A stretch of 64,000 nucleotides of DNA from Bradyrhizobium sp. CCBAU 051011 (GCF_009930815.1 NZ_CP022222.1:8784501-8848500); one strand, 5' to 3'. Shown: positions 41,458 through 51,150, counted from the stretch's first letter. Made by a program: numbers and translations. The notes: generated by a model from the sequence alone, not told the origin.

Positions 41458-42591
41458 ATGATTGAACCAATACCCTTCAACCGACCTTTCACGACGGGCA
41501 CAGAGCTTGGCTATGTCGCGGAGGCCCAACGCAATCATCATTTCTCCGGCGATGGACCATTCACGAAGCGCTGTCACCAATGGATCGAACAACAGACCGG
41601 TTGTGCCAGGGCGCTGCTGACGCACTCCTGCACTTCTGCGCTGGACCTCGCTGCGCTGTTGCTGGACCTCAAAAGCGGCGACGAAGTTATCTTGCCCTCC
41701 TACACATTCGTGTCGACGGCGAATGCCTTCGTGTTGCGCGGCGCGGTGCCGGTCTTTGTCGACATCCGGGAAGATACGCTCAATCTGGATGAACAGCTGA
41801 TCGAGGCCGCCATTACTCCTCGAACGCGCGCGATCGCACCTGTTCACTATGCCGGTGTTGCTTGCGAAATGGACACGATCCTCGCGATCGCCAACCGCTA
41901 CGATCTCAAAGTCGTTGAAGACGCCGCACAGGGCGTCATGGCAACCTATAAAGGTCGCGCTCTAGGGGCGATCGGCGATCTCGGTAGTTTCAGCTTTCAT
42001 GAAACCAAGAATATCAGTTCGGGCGAAGGCGGCAGCCTCCTGGTGAATGATCCCGAATTGGTGAATCGTGCCGAGGTCATGCGTGAGAAAGGCACCGATC
42101 GCGGCAGGTTCTTTCGCGGCGAGGTCGACAAGTATACCTGGCAGGATGTCGGCTCCTCCTTTTTGCCGAGCGAAATCACGGCCGCCTTCCTTTGGGCTCA
42201 GCTCGAGCATGCGGAGCGCATCACCGCAGGGCGGCTTGCGAACTGGAACCGCTACCATGAAATGTTAGCCCCGCTCGAGCAACGCGGGGTTCTGCGCCGG
42301 CCGATCGTCCCGCCCGATTGCCAACATAACGGTCACCTTTATTACGTGCTCCTGCAGTCAGACGCGGACCGTCCGCGGGTTCTCGGCGAGCTCAAGCAGC
42401 ACGGAATTGCCGCCATGTTTCACTACGTTCCGCTGCATTCATCGCCGGCCGGCTCGCGGTTCGGACGCGCCCATGGCGACCTTTCAATGACAACGTCACT
42501 CTCGGAGCGGCTAGTCCGGCTGCCGATGTGGTTCGGTTTGAGCGAAACACAGCAGCAGCGGGTCTACGACACGCTGCGTGCATTCTTCTGA
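41458..42591 (+). CDS. dTDP-4-amino-4,6-dideoxyhexose aminotransferase (WecE/RffA-like)
   Basis: A 377-residue PLP aminotransferase of the DegT family (ATG at 41458; a GTG lies one codon earlier). IPFNRPFTTGTELGYVAEA at the start and SFHETKNISSGEGGSLLVND with the PLP lysine match WecE, which makes dTDP-4-amino-4,6-dideoxygalactose from the RfbB product. VVEDAAQGVMATYKGRALG carries the PLP-binding Asp. With rfbA and rfbB it forms a complete route to a dTDP-amino sugar. The N-acyl group would be added by another protein, possibly the NeuD-like enzyme at 48196. Confidence 0.9.
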   Translation: MIEPIPFNRPFTTGTELGYVAEAQRNHHFSGDGPFTKRCHQWIEQQTGCARALLTHSCTSALDLAALLLDLKSGDEVILPSYTFVSTANAFVLRGAVPVFVDIREDTLNLDEQLIEAAITPRTRAIAPVHYAGVACEMDTILAIANRYDLKVVEDAAQGVMATYKGRALGAIGDLGSFSFHETKNISSGEGGSLLVNDPELVNRAEVMREKGTDRGRFFRGEVDKYTWQDVGSSFLPSEITAAFLWAQLEHAERITAGRLANWNRYHEMLAPLEQRGVLRRPIVPPDCQHNGHLYYVLLQSDADRPRVLGELKQHGIAAMFHYVPLHSSPAGSRFGRAHGDLSMTTSLSERLVRLPMWFGLSETQQQRVYDTLRAFF

Positions 42592-42659
42592 ATTAGCTCG
42601 ACATTTTGCCGGCGGCCTGGATGAGGGACGGCCAATATGCATCGTACCGCGATAATTGG

Positions 42660-44573
42660 CTATCGACCGATCAGTCGAGCGCGTTCACAAGCCTGACGTG
42701 CAACATCGTGATTGCGAGACGGCTTCAGTAGAAACTGTTCAAATTCAGTCCGCGAGGCACCTCGCACGGACCGGACCGATCCAGCTTCCTGGTAATCTCG
42801 TGAAATGTCGATCCCATATGGCTGAAGCAAACTCGCTGAAAACGACGCAGGTGGCTCCGTGAGTATCCACATAGCACCAAGGACATCGCAACTTTCGCTC
42901 GCGAGAGCAGCACTGAAGAACTCATAGCTCCCGGTATATCCTGCAAGTATCCAGCTGGCTCCGGGTGGGCGTCCGCCCAATGCATAGACCAATCCAGGAT
43001 TTCGGCCGCTGAGATCGAGCAAGGGATCTCCCGTCTTGAACCCGTTATCTGTGGCGATTCTCCTGAACTTCCGGATATAAATGGCCGCATTATCGGTCAG
43101 GAAAAGAGTGGCATTGTCTGGCCCGATTTCAGCCGGGCTCGTCTGTAGCCGCAAGGGTTGTGTTTGTCGGTAAGGATTTTGCGTCGCGGCCAAGACGACG
43201 CCGGCCGTGACCAGGAGGGCAGCAGCAGCAATGGGAGTAAGGTTACGCCATGCCGCATTTTTTGCCGTTAGCTCGCTCCCGATGACAACGCCGCCCAACA
43301 ACCAGAAAAGCCCCGCGCGCGCGCCCTGTTCCCAGTAGTTATTACCAGTCCCAAATGCATAGACATACGGCAAAGTGATAAAGAAGACCGCGAGTGCAAC
43401 CGCGTTGCGCGAAGGGCCTCGATATTCCCGCCGCGAAGCGAAGAAGAGAGATAATGCGACTGCGAAGGTGATCGCAAAAAATTGCATAGGCTGAAAGGGA
43501 TGGTAGGGAACGTTCGGCAATAGCGCGCCCGTGCTGACCGCCATGCTCAATCCCGTCAGAAAGATCGCTATCGCGGCGACGCCGATTCTTGCGGCAGCAC
43601 CTGCCCGCGTGCCAAGGAACATCGCAGTGAAGGTTATCGCTAGCAGCAAAGCAAAATTGGCTCGCTGTGCTCCGCCAAAATGGAAGGAATCTACACGAAA
43701 CATTCGCGCGAAAGGTTGATCCGGCGTGAGTAGGCTGCCAAGTCGCACCCCATCTAGGACGCGATTGACGAACTTGGCGAGCGATCCGTCGATCATCATC
43801 GCCGAAGCGATCAAGAGCACTGCGGCTATGAGCACACAGACCAGCAGACCACGCAGCCAAAACCTGCCCGCAACAACTAGGTAGATGAGCACGGCACATC
43901 CGAGCAGCGCGGCCGAGGTGGGCTTGGCCAGAAACGAGAGCGCGCCACCTGCCCCGATCAGGATCCAGCCGATGAGAACGGACTTCGATCGTTTGCGGCC
44001 AGTCAACAGTACGCCAATGGCTACTCCCATTAAGGATGTAAAACTCAGCGAATTGTAACTCGGTGTCGGCAACCACAGGCCGAAAAACGTCAATGAGCCC
44101 GCCGCCATGACGAGTGCCAATGCGGCGCCCCAGATAGGCAGCGATGACCTAACGTCGATGCGCACTACGGCCACAGATCGAAGTATGGTCGCACAGAGTG
44201 CGAAGGCAAGCGCGAAGATGACAAGGACATTGGCCTGCCTTAGCAAGACGATGTCGCCGCCGACGAGTCGATAGAGGGGATGATAGACAAATCCGAATTG
44301 GCTCACCGAGGAAGGGTAGTTCCAAGGATTTGAAATCCAGTTCAGGTAATAGCCTTCGTCGCTGAAGTCGAAACCGGATCGGCAAAGCAGCATGACCCAG
44401 CCGAGCAAAGCCAAGCTTGCGGCGACAGACATTATCAATGCGGCCCATTGCATTGCTGAGGCGGAAAATGAACTCTCCTCCTTGCTGTCGTCATCTATCG
44501 CGGTCGTGTTAAATCCCACCGAACGCTTTATCCTCTCTACAGGTCCTAGCCGACGTAGCCTGTTGGAAGCCAT
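42660..44573 (-). CDS. Multi-pass membrane protein, GT-C (GT39-like) type
   Basis: A 637-residue protein with a short charged N-terminus, about 11-12 hydrophobic segments and a soluble C-terminal part of about 150 residues. The first outer loop has SGFDFSDEGYYLNWISNPWN, in which the Asp-Glu pair resembles the catalytic acidic residues of GT-C enzymes (PMT/ArnT/GT39-like). Such enzymes use polyprenyl-phosphate sugars in the periplasm. A GT2 enzyme that could make such a donor is encoded at 51943-52971. Convergent to the aminotransferase gene, with about 70 bp between. Confidence 0.65.
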   Translation of the reverse strand: MASNRLRRLGPVERIKRSVGFNTTAIDDDSKEESSFSASAMQWAALIMSVAASLALLGWVMLLCRSGFDFSDEGYYLNWISNPWNYPSSVSQFGFVYHPLYRLVGGDIVLLRQANVLVIFALAFALCATILRSVAVVRIDVRSSLPIWGAALALVMAAGSLTFFGLWLPTPSYNSLSFTSLMGVAIGVLLTGRKRSKSVLIGWILIGAGGALSFLAKPTSAALLGCAVLIYLVVAGRFWLRGLLVCVLIAAVLLIASAMMIDGSLAKFVNRVLDGVRLGSLLTPDQPFARMFRVDSFHFGGAQRANFALLLAITFTAMFLGTRAGAAARIGVAAIAIFLTGLSMAVSTGALLPNVPYHPFQPMQFFAITFAVALSLFFASRREYRGPSRNAVALAVFFITLPYVYAFGTGNNYWEQGARAGLFWLLGGVVIGSELTAKNAAWRNLTPIAAAALLVTAGVVLAATQNPYRQTQPLRLQTSPAEIGPDNATLFLTDNAAIYIRKFRRIATDNGFKTGDPLLDLSGRNPGLVYALGGRPPGASWILAGYTGSYEFFSAALASESCDVLGAMWILTEPPASFSASLLQPYGIDISRDYQEAGSVRSVRGASRTEFEQFLLKPSRNHDVARQACERARLIGR

Positions 44574-44646
44574 GCGCGAACGTCGGCTGTCCGTTGTGAT
44601 GGATTGTCATTGTTAAATTCAACTCGGCCGCGCCATTGAATGCATG

Positions 44647-45348
44647 TTATAGACCGCCCGCCTCGCCGCTCTTTGGTGTCGTGCGGCGAACCGAACGGCG
44701 CAGAGGACGCGTCGAAACCGCCCGAGGCAAGCGGCGGCACCGCGCCGATGCAGGCTTGGGGCTGCTTGCGCCAGCCGCTGGAGCTTTCCGGCGCTGGACA
44801 GCGAGCGTTTCGACCTGATCGGCCTTCTTGAGCGTGAATGCGCGGCCGACCACTGAATTCAGCACCCAACCCGCATGGGCGTCGTCCTGCCGCAAGCGGA
44901 CGATCCGCTGGTTGGTCCGGTCGAGAAAAACGGCAATCGCATCGCTGTCTCCAACGACGGCTCCGATTAGTGCTAGCGTCAGGTGTTCTGGTCCGGCCGT
45001 TGGAGGTGGCGGAGCCGCCACCTGCTCCACCGACCGAGCAACCACGGCCCGCTGCGGCGGCCGTCTGGAGGCTGAGAAATTCAGTCGCTCCTGCGTGCCT
45101 GACAGCGCGGAGAGCGGAACCGACCTCAGCAGGTTTCCGCCCTGCGCCGGTTTGACAGTTTTCCGGTTCGGCCGCGCGATCGGTTTGACGGCTCCGATAT
45201 CGACAATCTCTGCGGCATCCCTTGGCCGGTCATTCGACAAGATATCCGATGCGGACGAGGTCGCGGCCATCAGTTCAGACGACATGCCGAGCGCAACCGC
45301 TCCGTCGGACAGCAGAACCAGAACGAGAATATGGGACCACTTGATCAT
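44647..45348 (-). CDS. Secreted PilP/GspC-like protein (type II secretion related)
   Basis: From the ATG at 45348 the product has 233 residues: a signal-like hydrophobic start (MIKWSHILVLVLLSDGAVAL), a Pro/Arg-rich linker, and a small domain LTLALIGAVVGDSDAIAVFL with DAHAGWVLNSVVGRAFTLKK. This last domain resembles the PilP/GspC homology region in which a short beta domain reports on an outer-membrane secretin. The C-terminus is Arg/Ser/Pro-rich. The frame extends upstream but those codons lack a start context. No other secretion genes are near, so it is an orphan here. Function tentative. Confidence 0.55.
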   Translation of the reverse strand: MIKWSHILVLVLLSDGAVALGMSSELMAATSSASDILSNDRPRDAAEIVDIGAVKPIARPNRKTVKPAQGGNLLRSVPLSALSGTQERLNFSASRRPPQRAVVARSVEQVAAPPPPTAGPEHLTLALIGAVVGDSDAIAVFLDRTNQRIVRLRQDDAHAGWVLNSVVGRAFTLKKADQVETLAVQRRKAPAAGASSPKPASARCRRLPRAVSTRPLRRSVRRTTPKSGEAGGL

Positions 45349-46295
45349 GCTTATTCCGCCACCGGCCGTCTGCAGCGCGCTCGGATCTGCGGTCACCCTA
45401 GCGGCAACAACGGGCGCCATCAACAGCGGGGCAAATCGGGAAGTCACCATCGTATTGCGCGCACAGAACGTTGGCCAAGGGAACCATGCGCGCGCACGGC
45501 GACCAAAATGTTGCCGATCGGTCATGCCAGCCGAAATAGAAATACAAGGCAACTTGTCGAGAGGCAAACCCAACATGCTTCGTTGCGCGTACTGCGCAAC
45601 GCCATGAAAATATGAAGTGCGGGATCGCTGACGCCAACGATCTCGTAGCGGCGCGTCAAGAGCTCGATCGCGGTCTTTAGCGGCTAGACCGTGCTGTTAG
45701 CCGGCCTGATCATCGAGACGGCAACAAGCAGCGGCCGGGAATTCCGATTCTCGATTCGATTCCCGGCGTAGGTGATGCGTTCTCGCGTCAGACCAACTCG
45801 CGCGCTCGGAATTGATCCTACTCATCCGCCGACCTGGTCAAAGCTTCCGTCGAAGCGAGCGTCATGCACAAGGAAATGCGGAGCGAGACGAACAGTCGCC
45901 TGGTGGGGAAAATCCGCGACGCCTGCATGTAGTCCTGCCGATTGACGGCCGATACCCTTGGCGGAACATTGGGTGTGGGCGGATTCCTGGAAGGCTTGGG
46001 GCGGCTACGGCAAGCGACGAAAAAAGTCCGCCTGCCGGGCGATTGGAACGTGAACGACGACTTCGGCCACCTTGCGATTTCCGTCAAGCCGCAAGCGTTG
46101 CTCGTCTCGTCAAGTGCCGGCGACTTTAGTCGCGCAAAGCTCGAAATCCTGACCGCGCCAAAGGAGACCGTGAGGACACGTGCGGTTCCCCGGGTTCGGG
46201 AGCATGGCGGTTGTTTACTGTAGCAGTGTGGTGATACACCACTGGTCCACCACTTATCAGCGCATCAGAAAGCGCACAGCCCGGAGGCTCTAAAA
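45349..46295. other. Long stretch without a supported gene
   Basis: About 950 bases between the PilP/GspC-like gene and the methyltransferase. On the reverse strand between 45560 and 45830 a frame reads quite naturally (for example PLLVAVSMIRPANSTV and IELLTRRYEIVGVSDPA) but has a TAG inside and no recognised family. A + strand frame at 45942-46223 has only a TTG start. Likely remnants of lost genes. Confidence 0.4.
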
Positions 46296-46936
46296 TTGGC
46301 GCAGCGAATTTCTGGCGCTTATCGGCTGATTACGATCCCATCGATCTACAAAGGGCTGATGTTTTCGCTGGGTGCGGATCGGGCTATGTCGCGATACGTC
46401 AACGACGTCTTGCAGCCAAAGGCCGGCATGAAGATGCTGGACGTCGGCTGTGGCCCGGCAAATGTTCTCGCCTATCTCCCCCCGATCGACTACACCGGCA
46501 TCGATCTGAACGAAAAGCACATCGCCTACGCGCGGGAAGTGTACGGCGACCGTGGCCGCTTCATCGTCGGAAATGTCGCCCATGGTCTGAAGCAGGAGGA
46601 ACGAGCGTTCCACTTGATAAATGTCTCGGGAGTTCTTCACCACCTTGGCGATGACGAAGCCGCCGCTCTCTTCAGATCGCTGAAGCCTCTCTTGAAGGAC
46701 GACGGGAAGCTCATCACGCTGGACCCCGTTTGGCTTTCTGGACAGCACACGATAGCGAAGCTCTTCAATTGGCTGGATTCGGGCATGAATATCCGAACTC
46801 AAGAGGGTACCTTGGATTGCTGAACGGACTGGACTTTAATGTTCAAACCCGCGTTTTTCGCGATTTGCTCCGAGTTCCATATGACCACGCCGTCATGATT
46901 GCCCGAAACGGCTGCCAGACTGGAGTTGCAGATTGA
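46296..46936 (+). pseudogene. SAM-dependent methyltransferase, frameshifted near the 3' end
   Basis: The frame starts at TTG 46296 with GGAGG eight bases upstream and encodes a class I methyltransferase (MKMLDVGCGPANVLAYLPP, YTGIDLNEKHIAYAREV, HLINVSGVLHHLGDDEAAAL). After NIRTQEG it ends early (TLDC, stop at 46823), while another frame continues YLGLLNGLDFNVQTRVFRDL to LRVPYDHAVMIAR and a stop at 46936. Insertion of one base near GAGGGTACC would restore a 213-residue protein. The SAM-binding core is whole, so the truncated form may fold; a sequencing error is also possible. Confidence 0.75.
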
Positions 46937-47027
46937 CCGACCAGAGGACCAGTGAGAATTTTGCGATCAGGCATGACGGCCGAAATCTTTTCCGAACAAT
47001 CCAACACCCGTCTCGCTGAGCTGTCAT

Positions 47028-47747
47028 TTGCGCATTTGCATCATACAGTCCTGCTACATCCCGTGGAAGGGTTTTTTCGACCTGATCGGCCGCTGCGAGG
47101 AGTATGTCATTTACGACAGTGCGCAATACGTGAAGCGGCACTGGCACAACCGCAACCGCATCAAGACCGCCAACGGCGTGCAGTGGCTCACCATTCCGGT
47201 GATCGCGAAGGGGCGGTTCGAACAGCCGATCGATCAGGTCGAAATCGAAAAGCCGTGGGCCGACAAGCATTGGCGAGCGCTCGAACTCGCCTACAAGCGT
47301 GCCCCCTTTTTCGAGCAACTCGCGCCCACAGTAAAGGGCTGGTATGAGCGCGCAGACAAGCTGGCGCGTTTGAGCGACGTCAACACGTTGTTCGTGGCCG
47401 GTATCGCCGAGCTGCTCGGGCTTACGACCAGGATCGTCAGCGACTCAGCCTATCCCGCGCAAGGCGAGAAAACAGAACGTCTTCTGGCGATCTGCCAGGC
47501 CGCCGGAGCCGATCGATACGTCAGCGGCCCCTCGGCCAAAAGTTATTTCGACGAATCGCTGTTCACGTCAGCCGGCATCACACCGGAATGGATGAGCTAT
47601 GACGGGTATCCGGAGTATCCGCAGCTTCATGGCGCTTTTGAACATGCGGTCACCATACTAGATCTGCTTTTCCATACCGGACAGCAGGCTCCGCGCTACC
47701 TCTCCGGCGGATCGAGCGGGCTGACCGCAGGCGGCATTCCAGGCTAA
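47028..47747 (+). CDS. WbqC-like family protein
   Basis: A 239-residue soluble protein that starts M/L-RICIIQSCYIPWKGFFDLI, the signature of the WbqC family (an alpha/beta protein with conserved early His or Tyr and Gln), followed by YDSAQYVKRHWHNRNRIKTA and WLTIPV. The start is a TTG at 47028. WbqC proteins occur in O-antigen clusters that contain acylated 4-amino-4,6-dideoxy sugars; their precise reaction is not settled. Here the rfbB-rfbA-WecE set is 5 kb away on the same strand, in line with that association. Confidence 0.85.
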   Translation: MRICIIQSCYIPWKGFFDLIGRCEEYVIYDSAQYVKRHWHNRNRIKTANGVQWLTIPVIAKGRFEQPIDQVEIEKPWADKHWRALELAYKRAPFFEQLAPTVKGWYERADKLARLSDVNTLFVAGIAELLGLTTRIVSDSAYPAQGEKTERLLAICQAAGADRYVSGPSAKSYFDESLFTSAGITPEWMSYDGYPEYPQLHGAFEHAVTILDLLFHTGQQAPRYLSGGSSGLTAGGIPG

Positions 47748-48195
47748 AGCTCCAGCTGGTAGTATCGTCCGGAGCTTTTCCCATTCCTGTCCGAACGTTC
47801 ACGACTTTGCTCGGAAATAGTCGCGTCACTTTACAGCTAACAAGAAAGTTCCGTCTGCGACTTTGCGCGCCTGCCGTTCTGCAATTACGGGGTAACGCCA
47901 CTGGCGCAAGCGATACCGTTGCCCCGTATGTATCAATCAGTCGACGGCAACACGACCGACGGCACAGGCGCGTCCGCGGAAATCGATGGACGTTGCCGAA
48001 TTTTTAAAAATAGCGATTGTATCGTGTTGCTGACACAACCTTAGAGATAGGACATTTAAAGGTCCGATTTTGTTTTGCGTGCGGGCGCAAGCTGCATGTA
48101 GGCTGGGAATCCATTCTGCGTTGCCGGCTGCGCGATTGACAGCTTCTCCGCAGCTACTAGTTCTCGTATCACTATTGGCTTGAGGATTCATCGCG
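47748..48195. other. Intergenic stretch, promoter region candidate
   Basis: About 450 bases between the WbqC-like and NeuD-like genes. No frame with a domain. The part from 47990 to 48070 is less GC-rich and could hold a promoter for the two following genes. Confidence 0.4.
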
Positions 48196-48858
48196 ATGCG
48201 GCAAATCGTCTTGTTTGGCAACGGAGAGATCGCTGAACTCGCCGATTTCTATTTTACCCACGACAGCGAATATGACGTGGTCGGCTTCACGGTCGACGAG
48301 GCCTATATCAAGGATACTCAATTTCGTGGACGCCCGCTGGTACCGTTTGAGCGGTTGACGGAGACATTCCCGCCGCTGAATTTTGGTTTGTTCGTCGCTG
48401 TAAGCTATTCGGGGATCAACGATTTGCGTGCCGCCAAGGTGGCCGCCGCCCGGAACGCGGGGTACCAGTTGGTGTCTTACGTGAGCAGCCGGGCCACCCT
48501 GTTCGCCGGACTGCAGATCCGGGAGAACTGCTTTATCCTTGAGGACAATACCATTCAGCCCTTTGCACAAATCGGCGCCAACGTCACGCTGTGGAGCGGC
48601 AACCATATTGGTCACCACTCGGTCATTGAAGACGATGTCTTTATGGCCTCTCATATTGTGATCTCCGGCGGCGTCAGGGTGGGCCAGGGCAGCTTCGTCG
48701 GCGTCAACGCCACCTTCCGCGATCACGTCACGGTCGGAAAGAAGTGCGTGATCGGCGCCGGAGCACTGATACTCGAAGATCAGCCCGACTTTTCTGTCAT
48801 CGCGCCGCGTGGCACCGAACGCTCGCCGGTGCCGAGCACGCGGCTGCGGCGTATCTGA
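48196..48858 (+). CDS. Sugar O/N-acyltransferase, NeuD-like
   Basis: A 220-residue protein with an N-terminal Rossmann-like sub-domain (MRQIVLFGNGEIAELADFYF) and a C-terminal left-handed beta-helix of hexapeptide repeats (FILEDNTIQPFAQIGANVTL, GHHSVIEDDVFMASHIVISG, VGKKCVIGAGALILED). The central His-Ser pair (NHIGHHSVI) holds the likely catalytic His. This is the NeuD/PglD architecture, used to acetylate sialic acids or UDP-4-amino sugars. It could acylate the dTDP-4-amino sugar predicted from rfbA-rfbB-wecE. It is 12 bp from the next gene, so both are in one operon. Confidence 0.87.
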   Translation: MRQIVLFGNGEIAELADFYFTHDSEYDVVGFTVDEAYIKDTQFRGRPLVPFERLTETFPPLNFGLFVAVSYSGINDLRAAKVAAARNAGYQLVSYVSSRATLFAGLQIRENCFILEDNTIQPFAQIGANVTLWSGNHIGHHSVIEDDVFMASHIVISGGVRVGQGSFVGVNATFRDHVTVGKKCVIGAGALILEDQPDFSVIAPRGTERSPVPSTRLRRI

Positions 48859-48870
48859 AAGATCCCGGAA

Positions 48871-49797
48871 ATGCGATGGAAGAAACTAGGACGGATTTTC
48901 GTAGCCAATGCGCATTCGGAATGGCTGCATAGCCACGGCATCGTCCCGATCGCCCGGACACTGGGCGACTATAGCTACCGGATCTATTTCAGTCCGCGCG
49001 ACCGAGAGAACCGATCCAACGTCAGTTGGCTCGATATTGATATTCGCGATCCAACCAGGATCTTGCGATGCTCGGATCAGCCTCTGCTGACGCCGGGGCC
49101 GCTCGGCTGTTTCGACGACAGCGGCGCCATGGGGTGCTGGATCGTGGAAAATGATGGCGTGGAGCGGCTTTACTATCAGGGATGGAATCTTGGCGCCACC
49201 GTCAGCTTCCATGTCGCCGTCGGCATTGCCGAACGTCCTAGCGGGGATCCGGATCGCCCGTTCGAGCGGATCAGCGCCGGGCCCGTGCTCGATCGCTGCA
49301 TGCAGGAGCCGGTATTCATCGCCGATCCCGCCGTCCTGATTGAAAACGGACGGTGGCGAATGTGGTACCAGTCCGGTCGACCGTGGAGGCAGACTGCCAC
49401 AAACCCACTGCCCTCCTATGACATCCGCTACGCCGAATCGCCGGACGGCGTTCGCTGGGACCTTGCCGGCGTACAGTCGCTTACCTTCGAGCACCCCGGC
49501 GAGGTCGCGATCGCGCGCTTCTGTCCGTTGCGGGAGAACGACGGGAGCTACAAGGCCTGGTATTCGTATCGCGCCGACGATTGGGGATATCGCATCGGCA
49601 TGGCGATCTCCAAGGACGGCATCAAGTGGGCACGCCGGGACGATGAGGCTGGAATCGAGCGCGATCCGGAGGGCTGGGAAGGATCTATGATCTGCTACCC
49701 CTTCGTGTTCGACACCGAGATCGGACGGATGATGCTGTATAATGGCGGCCGTTATGGCGACGCCGGCTTCGGCATTGCCGCGCTGGAGCGCGACTAG
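48871..49797 (+). CDS. Five-bladed beta-propeller glycosidase-like protein (GH43/GH130-like)
   Basis: A 308-residue protein without signal peptide. It is rich in Trp and Tyr, with repeated DGVRWDL, SKDGIKWAR and MWYQSGRPW segments typical of the beta-propeller glycoside hydrolase/phosphorylase clans (GH32/43/62/68/130). Homologues of this kind occur in polysaccharide clusters with no proven role. Acidic residues in each blade are present (SGAMGCW, PAVLIENGRWRMW) but I cannot name the catalytic ones. It could act in the cytosol on a nucleotide-linked or lipid-linked sugar. Confidence 0.7.
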   Translation: MRWKKLGRIFVANAHSEWLHSHGIVPIARTLGDYSYRIYFSPRDRENRSNVSWLDIDIRDPTRILRCSDQPLLTPGPLGCFDDSGAMGCWIVENDGVERLYYQGWNLGATVSFHVAVGIAERPSGDPDRPFERISAGPVLDRCMQEPVFIADPAVLIENGRWRMWYQSGRPWRQTATNPLPSYDIRYAESPDGVRWDLAGVQSLTFEHPGEVAIARFCPLRENDGSYKAWYSYRADDWGYRIGMAISKDGIKWARRDDEAGIERDPEGWEGSMICYPFVFDTEIGRMMLYNGGRYGDAGFGIAALERD

Positions 49798-50423
49798 ACC
49801 GTTCGCACGATCACCGTGAATTCGTAAAGACCATAGTCCTGCAGCAACGCCACTGACCGGCCGTAGCGGCGCATGCAGTAGGTCAGCATCTCGCCCGGGT
49901 CTGCGTAGTATAGATCGTCGCGCCGCCGATCCGGATCGCTCGACAGACTGAGGACATTGAAGGCAAAGCCACGGCGACCGACGCGCGCGAGGATGTCTAT
50001 GGTGTCATGGACGTAGCGAGCCCAAGTCTCGGTCGGCACGTCGCCTTTGACATTGAGAATGCCGCTTGCGATCGCGAAGTCCATTGTCTCTGCCGGCTCG
50101 GCTCCGACCTGCCATTGGCAATTCGAGGTATTGCCATGCAGTCGCATTGCCTCGGCGATCATGTCAGCCGCCACGTCATAGCCAATGAACGGGCCCTGAT
50201 GGCCTTCCGCCCGGAGAAAGCGGAGGAAGTCGCCGAAACCGCAGCCGAGGTCAAGGACGGAGGCTTCCCTGTCGCCGGCGATCAGGCGAAGAAATTGCCG
50301 ATGTCGCAACTCATGCGAACCAGCGCCGTTCCAGTCGACTCCCTGCGGGGTCGGGCCGAACGTCGCAAGCTTGGACGCATAATATGCCGCAACCGTGCTG
50401 CGGATCGAAGTGGCTTCGTTCAT
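49794..50423 (-). CDS. SAM-dependent methyltransferase
   Basis: The start is the ATG at 50423 (MNEATSIRSTVAAYYASKLA), giving 209 residues; the longer frame upstream overlaps the FkbM gene. Motif I is VLDLGCGFGDFLRFLRAEG, then FIGYDVAADMIAEA, FAIASGILNVKGDVPTE (motif IV) and a C-terminal sheet. It is the last gene of the four-gene operon starting at 52971, 13 bp after the FkbM gene. The 3' end overlaps that of the convergent propeller gene by 4 bp. Acceptor unknown. Confidence 0.85.
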   Translation of the reverse strand: MNEATSIRSTVAAYYASKLATFGPTPQGVDWNGAGSHELRHRQFLRLIAGDREASVLDLGCGFGDFLRFLRAEGHQGPFIGYDVAADMIAEAMRLHGNTSNCQWQVGAEPAETMDFAIASGILNVKGDVPTETWARYVHDTIDILARVGRRGFAFNVLSLSSDPDRRRDDLYYADPGEMLTYCMRRYGRSVALLQDYGLYEFTVIVRTV

Positions 50424-50436
50424 CACTGGTCGGCTG

Positions 50437-51150
50437 TCATTTTGGTCGCTTGACGAACAGCCCCTCTCCCCACGCCGGAAAGGTCGAGTTCTCGTCGTAC
50501 AGGGTGTGGTAGACCGCGTGCTTCTTATCAAATCCCTGGCTGTCCAGAAACTTGACCAGATCTGCCTCGAGCGCGCCATCCTCATACATTTCCACGACAT
50601 TAACTTCCGAGACGACGACATCGACAGAAGAAAGCAGCTTCTTCGCACCGCGGAACGCGAGAAGTTCGGCGCCCTGAATATCGATGTTGAGGAAGTTGTA
50701 GGCGCCAAAAGCCATGTGGTTTTCCTCGAACAGCGCATCGAGCGTGATGGCCGGAACCTGAATCGTCATTGCGGTGTGGAGCGTCTTTACGATTTCATTG
50801 AACCGCTTCATCGGGAGAATGCTTGCAGGCTCGGTGCTTCCGGAGCGGCTCGTATGGATATGAAAGTCGATCGCGCCCAACCTGTCGCACACCGCATAAT
50901 TGAAAATTTTGACTCTGGGATCGTCGCCGAATTTCGAAATCAGAACCTTGCAGCATTCGGGATTCGCCTCAATCAGCATGATGTTTTGAAATCCATAGCT
51001 GAAATACTGCGCGACCTCCTGGCCGACGTCGGCGCCTACATGCACGATGCCGGTCTTGGCGAAGCGGCGAAGCTCCTCGTGCTCGAAGATATTCTTGAGA
51101 TCTTCAAAATGGTCTTGCGCGGTGACGATCGGCATGCTCGGCGATTTCAC
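50437..51150 (-). CDS. FkbM-family methyltransferase
   Basis: A 237-residue class I methyltransferase of the FkbM group, which O-methylates sugars or acids. Landmarks are GIVHVGADVGQEVAQYFSYG (motif I), IMLIEANPECCKVLI, ITLDALFEENHMAFGAYNFL and NIDIQGAELLAFRGA, typical of the group, with the C-terminal aromatic end. The start is a GTG overlapping the oxygenase stop in GTGA (an ATG is available 15 bases later). Coupled translation with the oxygenase suggests joint action on the same residue. Confidence 0.87.
   Translation of the reverse strand: MKSPSMPIVTAQDHFEDLKNIFEHEELRRFAKTGIVHVGADVGQEVAQYFSYGFQNIMLIEANPECCKVLISKFGDDPRVKIFNYAVCDRLGAIDFHIHTSRSGSTEPASILPMKRFNEIVKTLHTAMTIQVPAITLDALFEENHMAFGAYNFLNIDIQGAELLAFRGAKKLLSSVDVVVSEVNVVEMYEDGALEADLVKFLDSQGFDKKHAVYHTLYDENSTFPAWGEGLFVKRPK

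Noticed and set aside
45560..45830. Possible decayed gene on the - strand reading ERITYAGNRIENRNSRPLLV
   Set aside because: Only about 85 codons with one stop inside, no family recognised, and runs of this length are expected by chance in GC-rich DNA.
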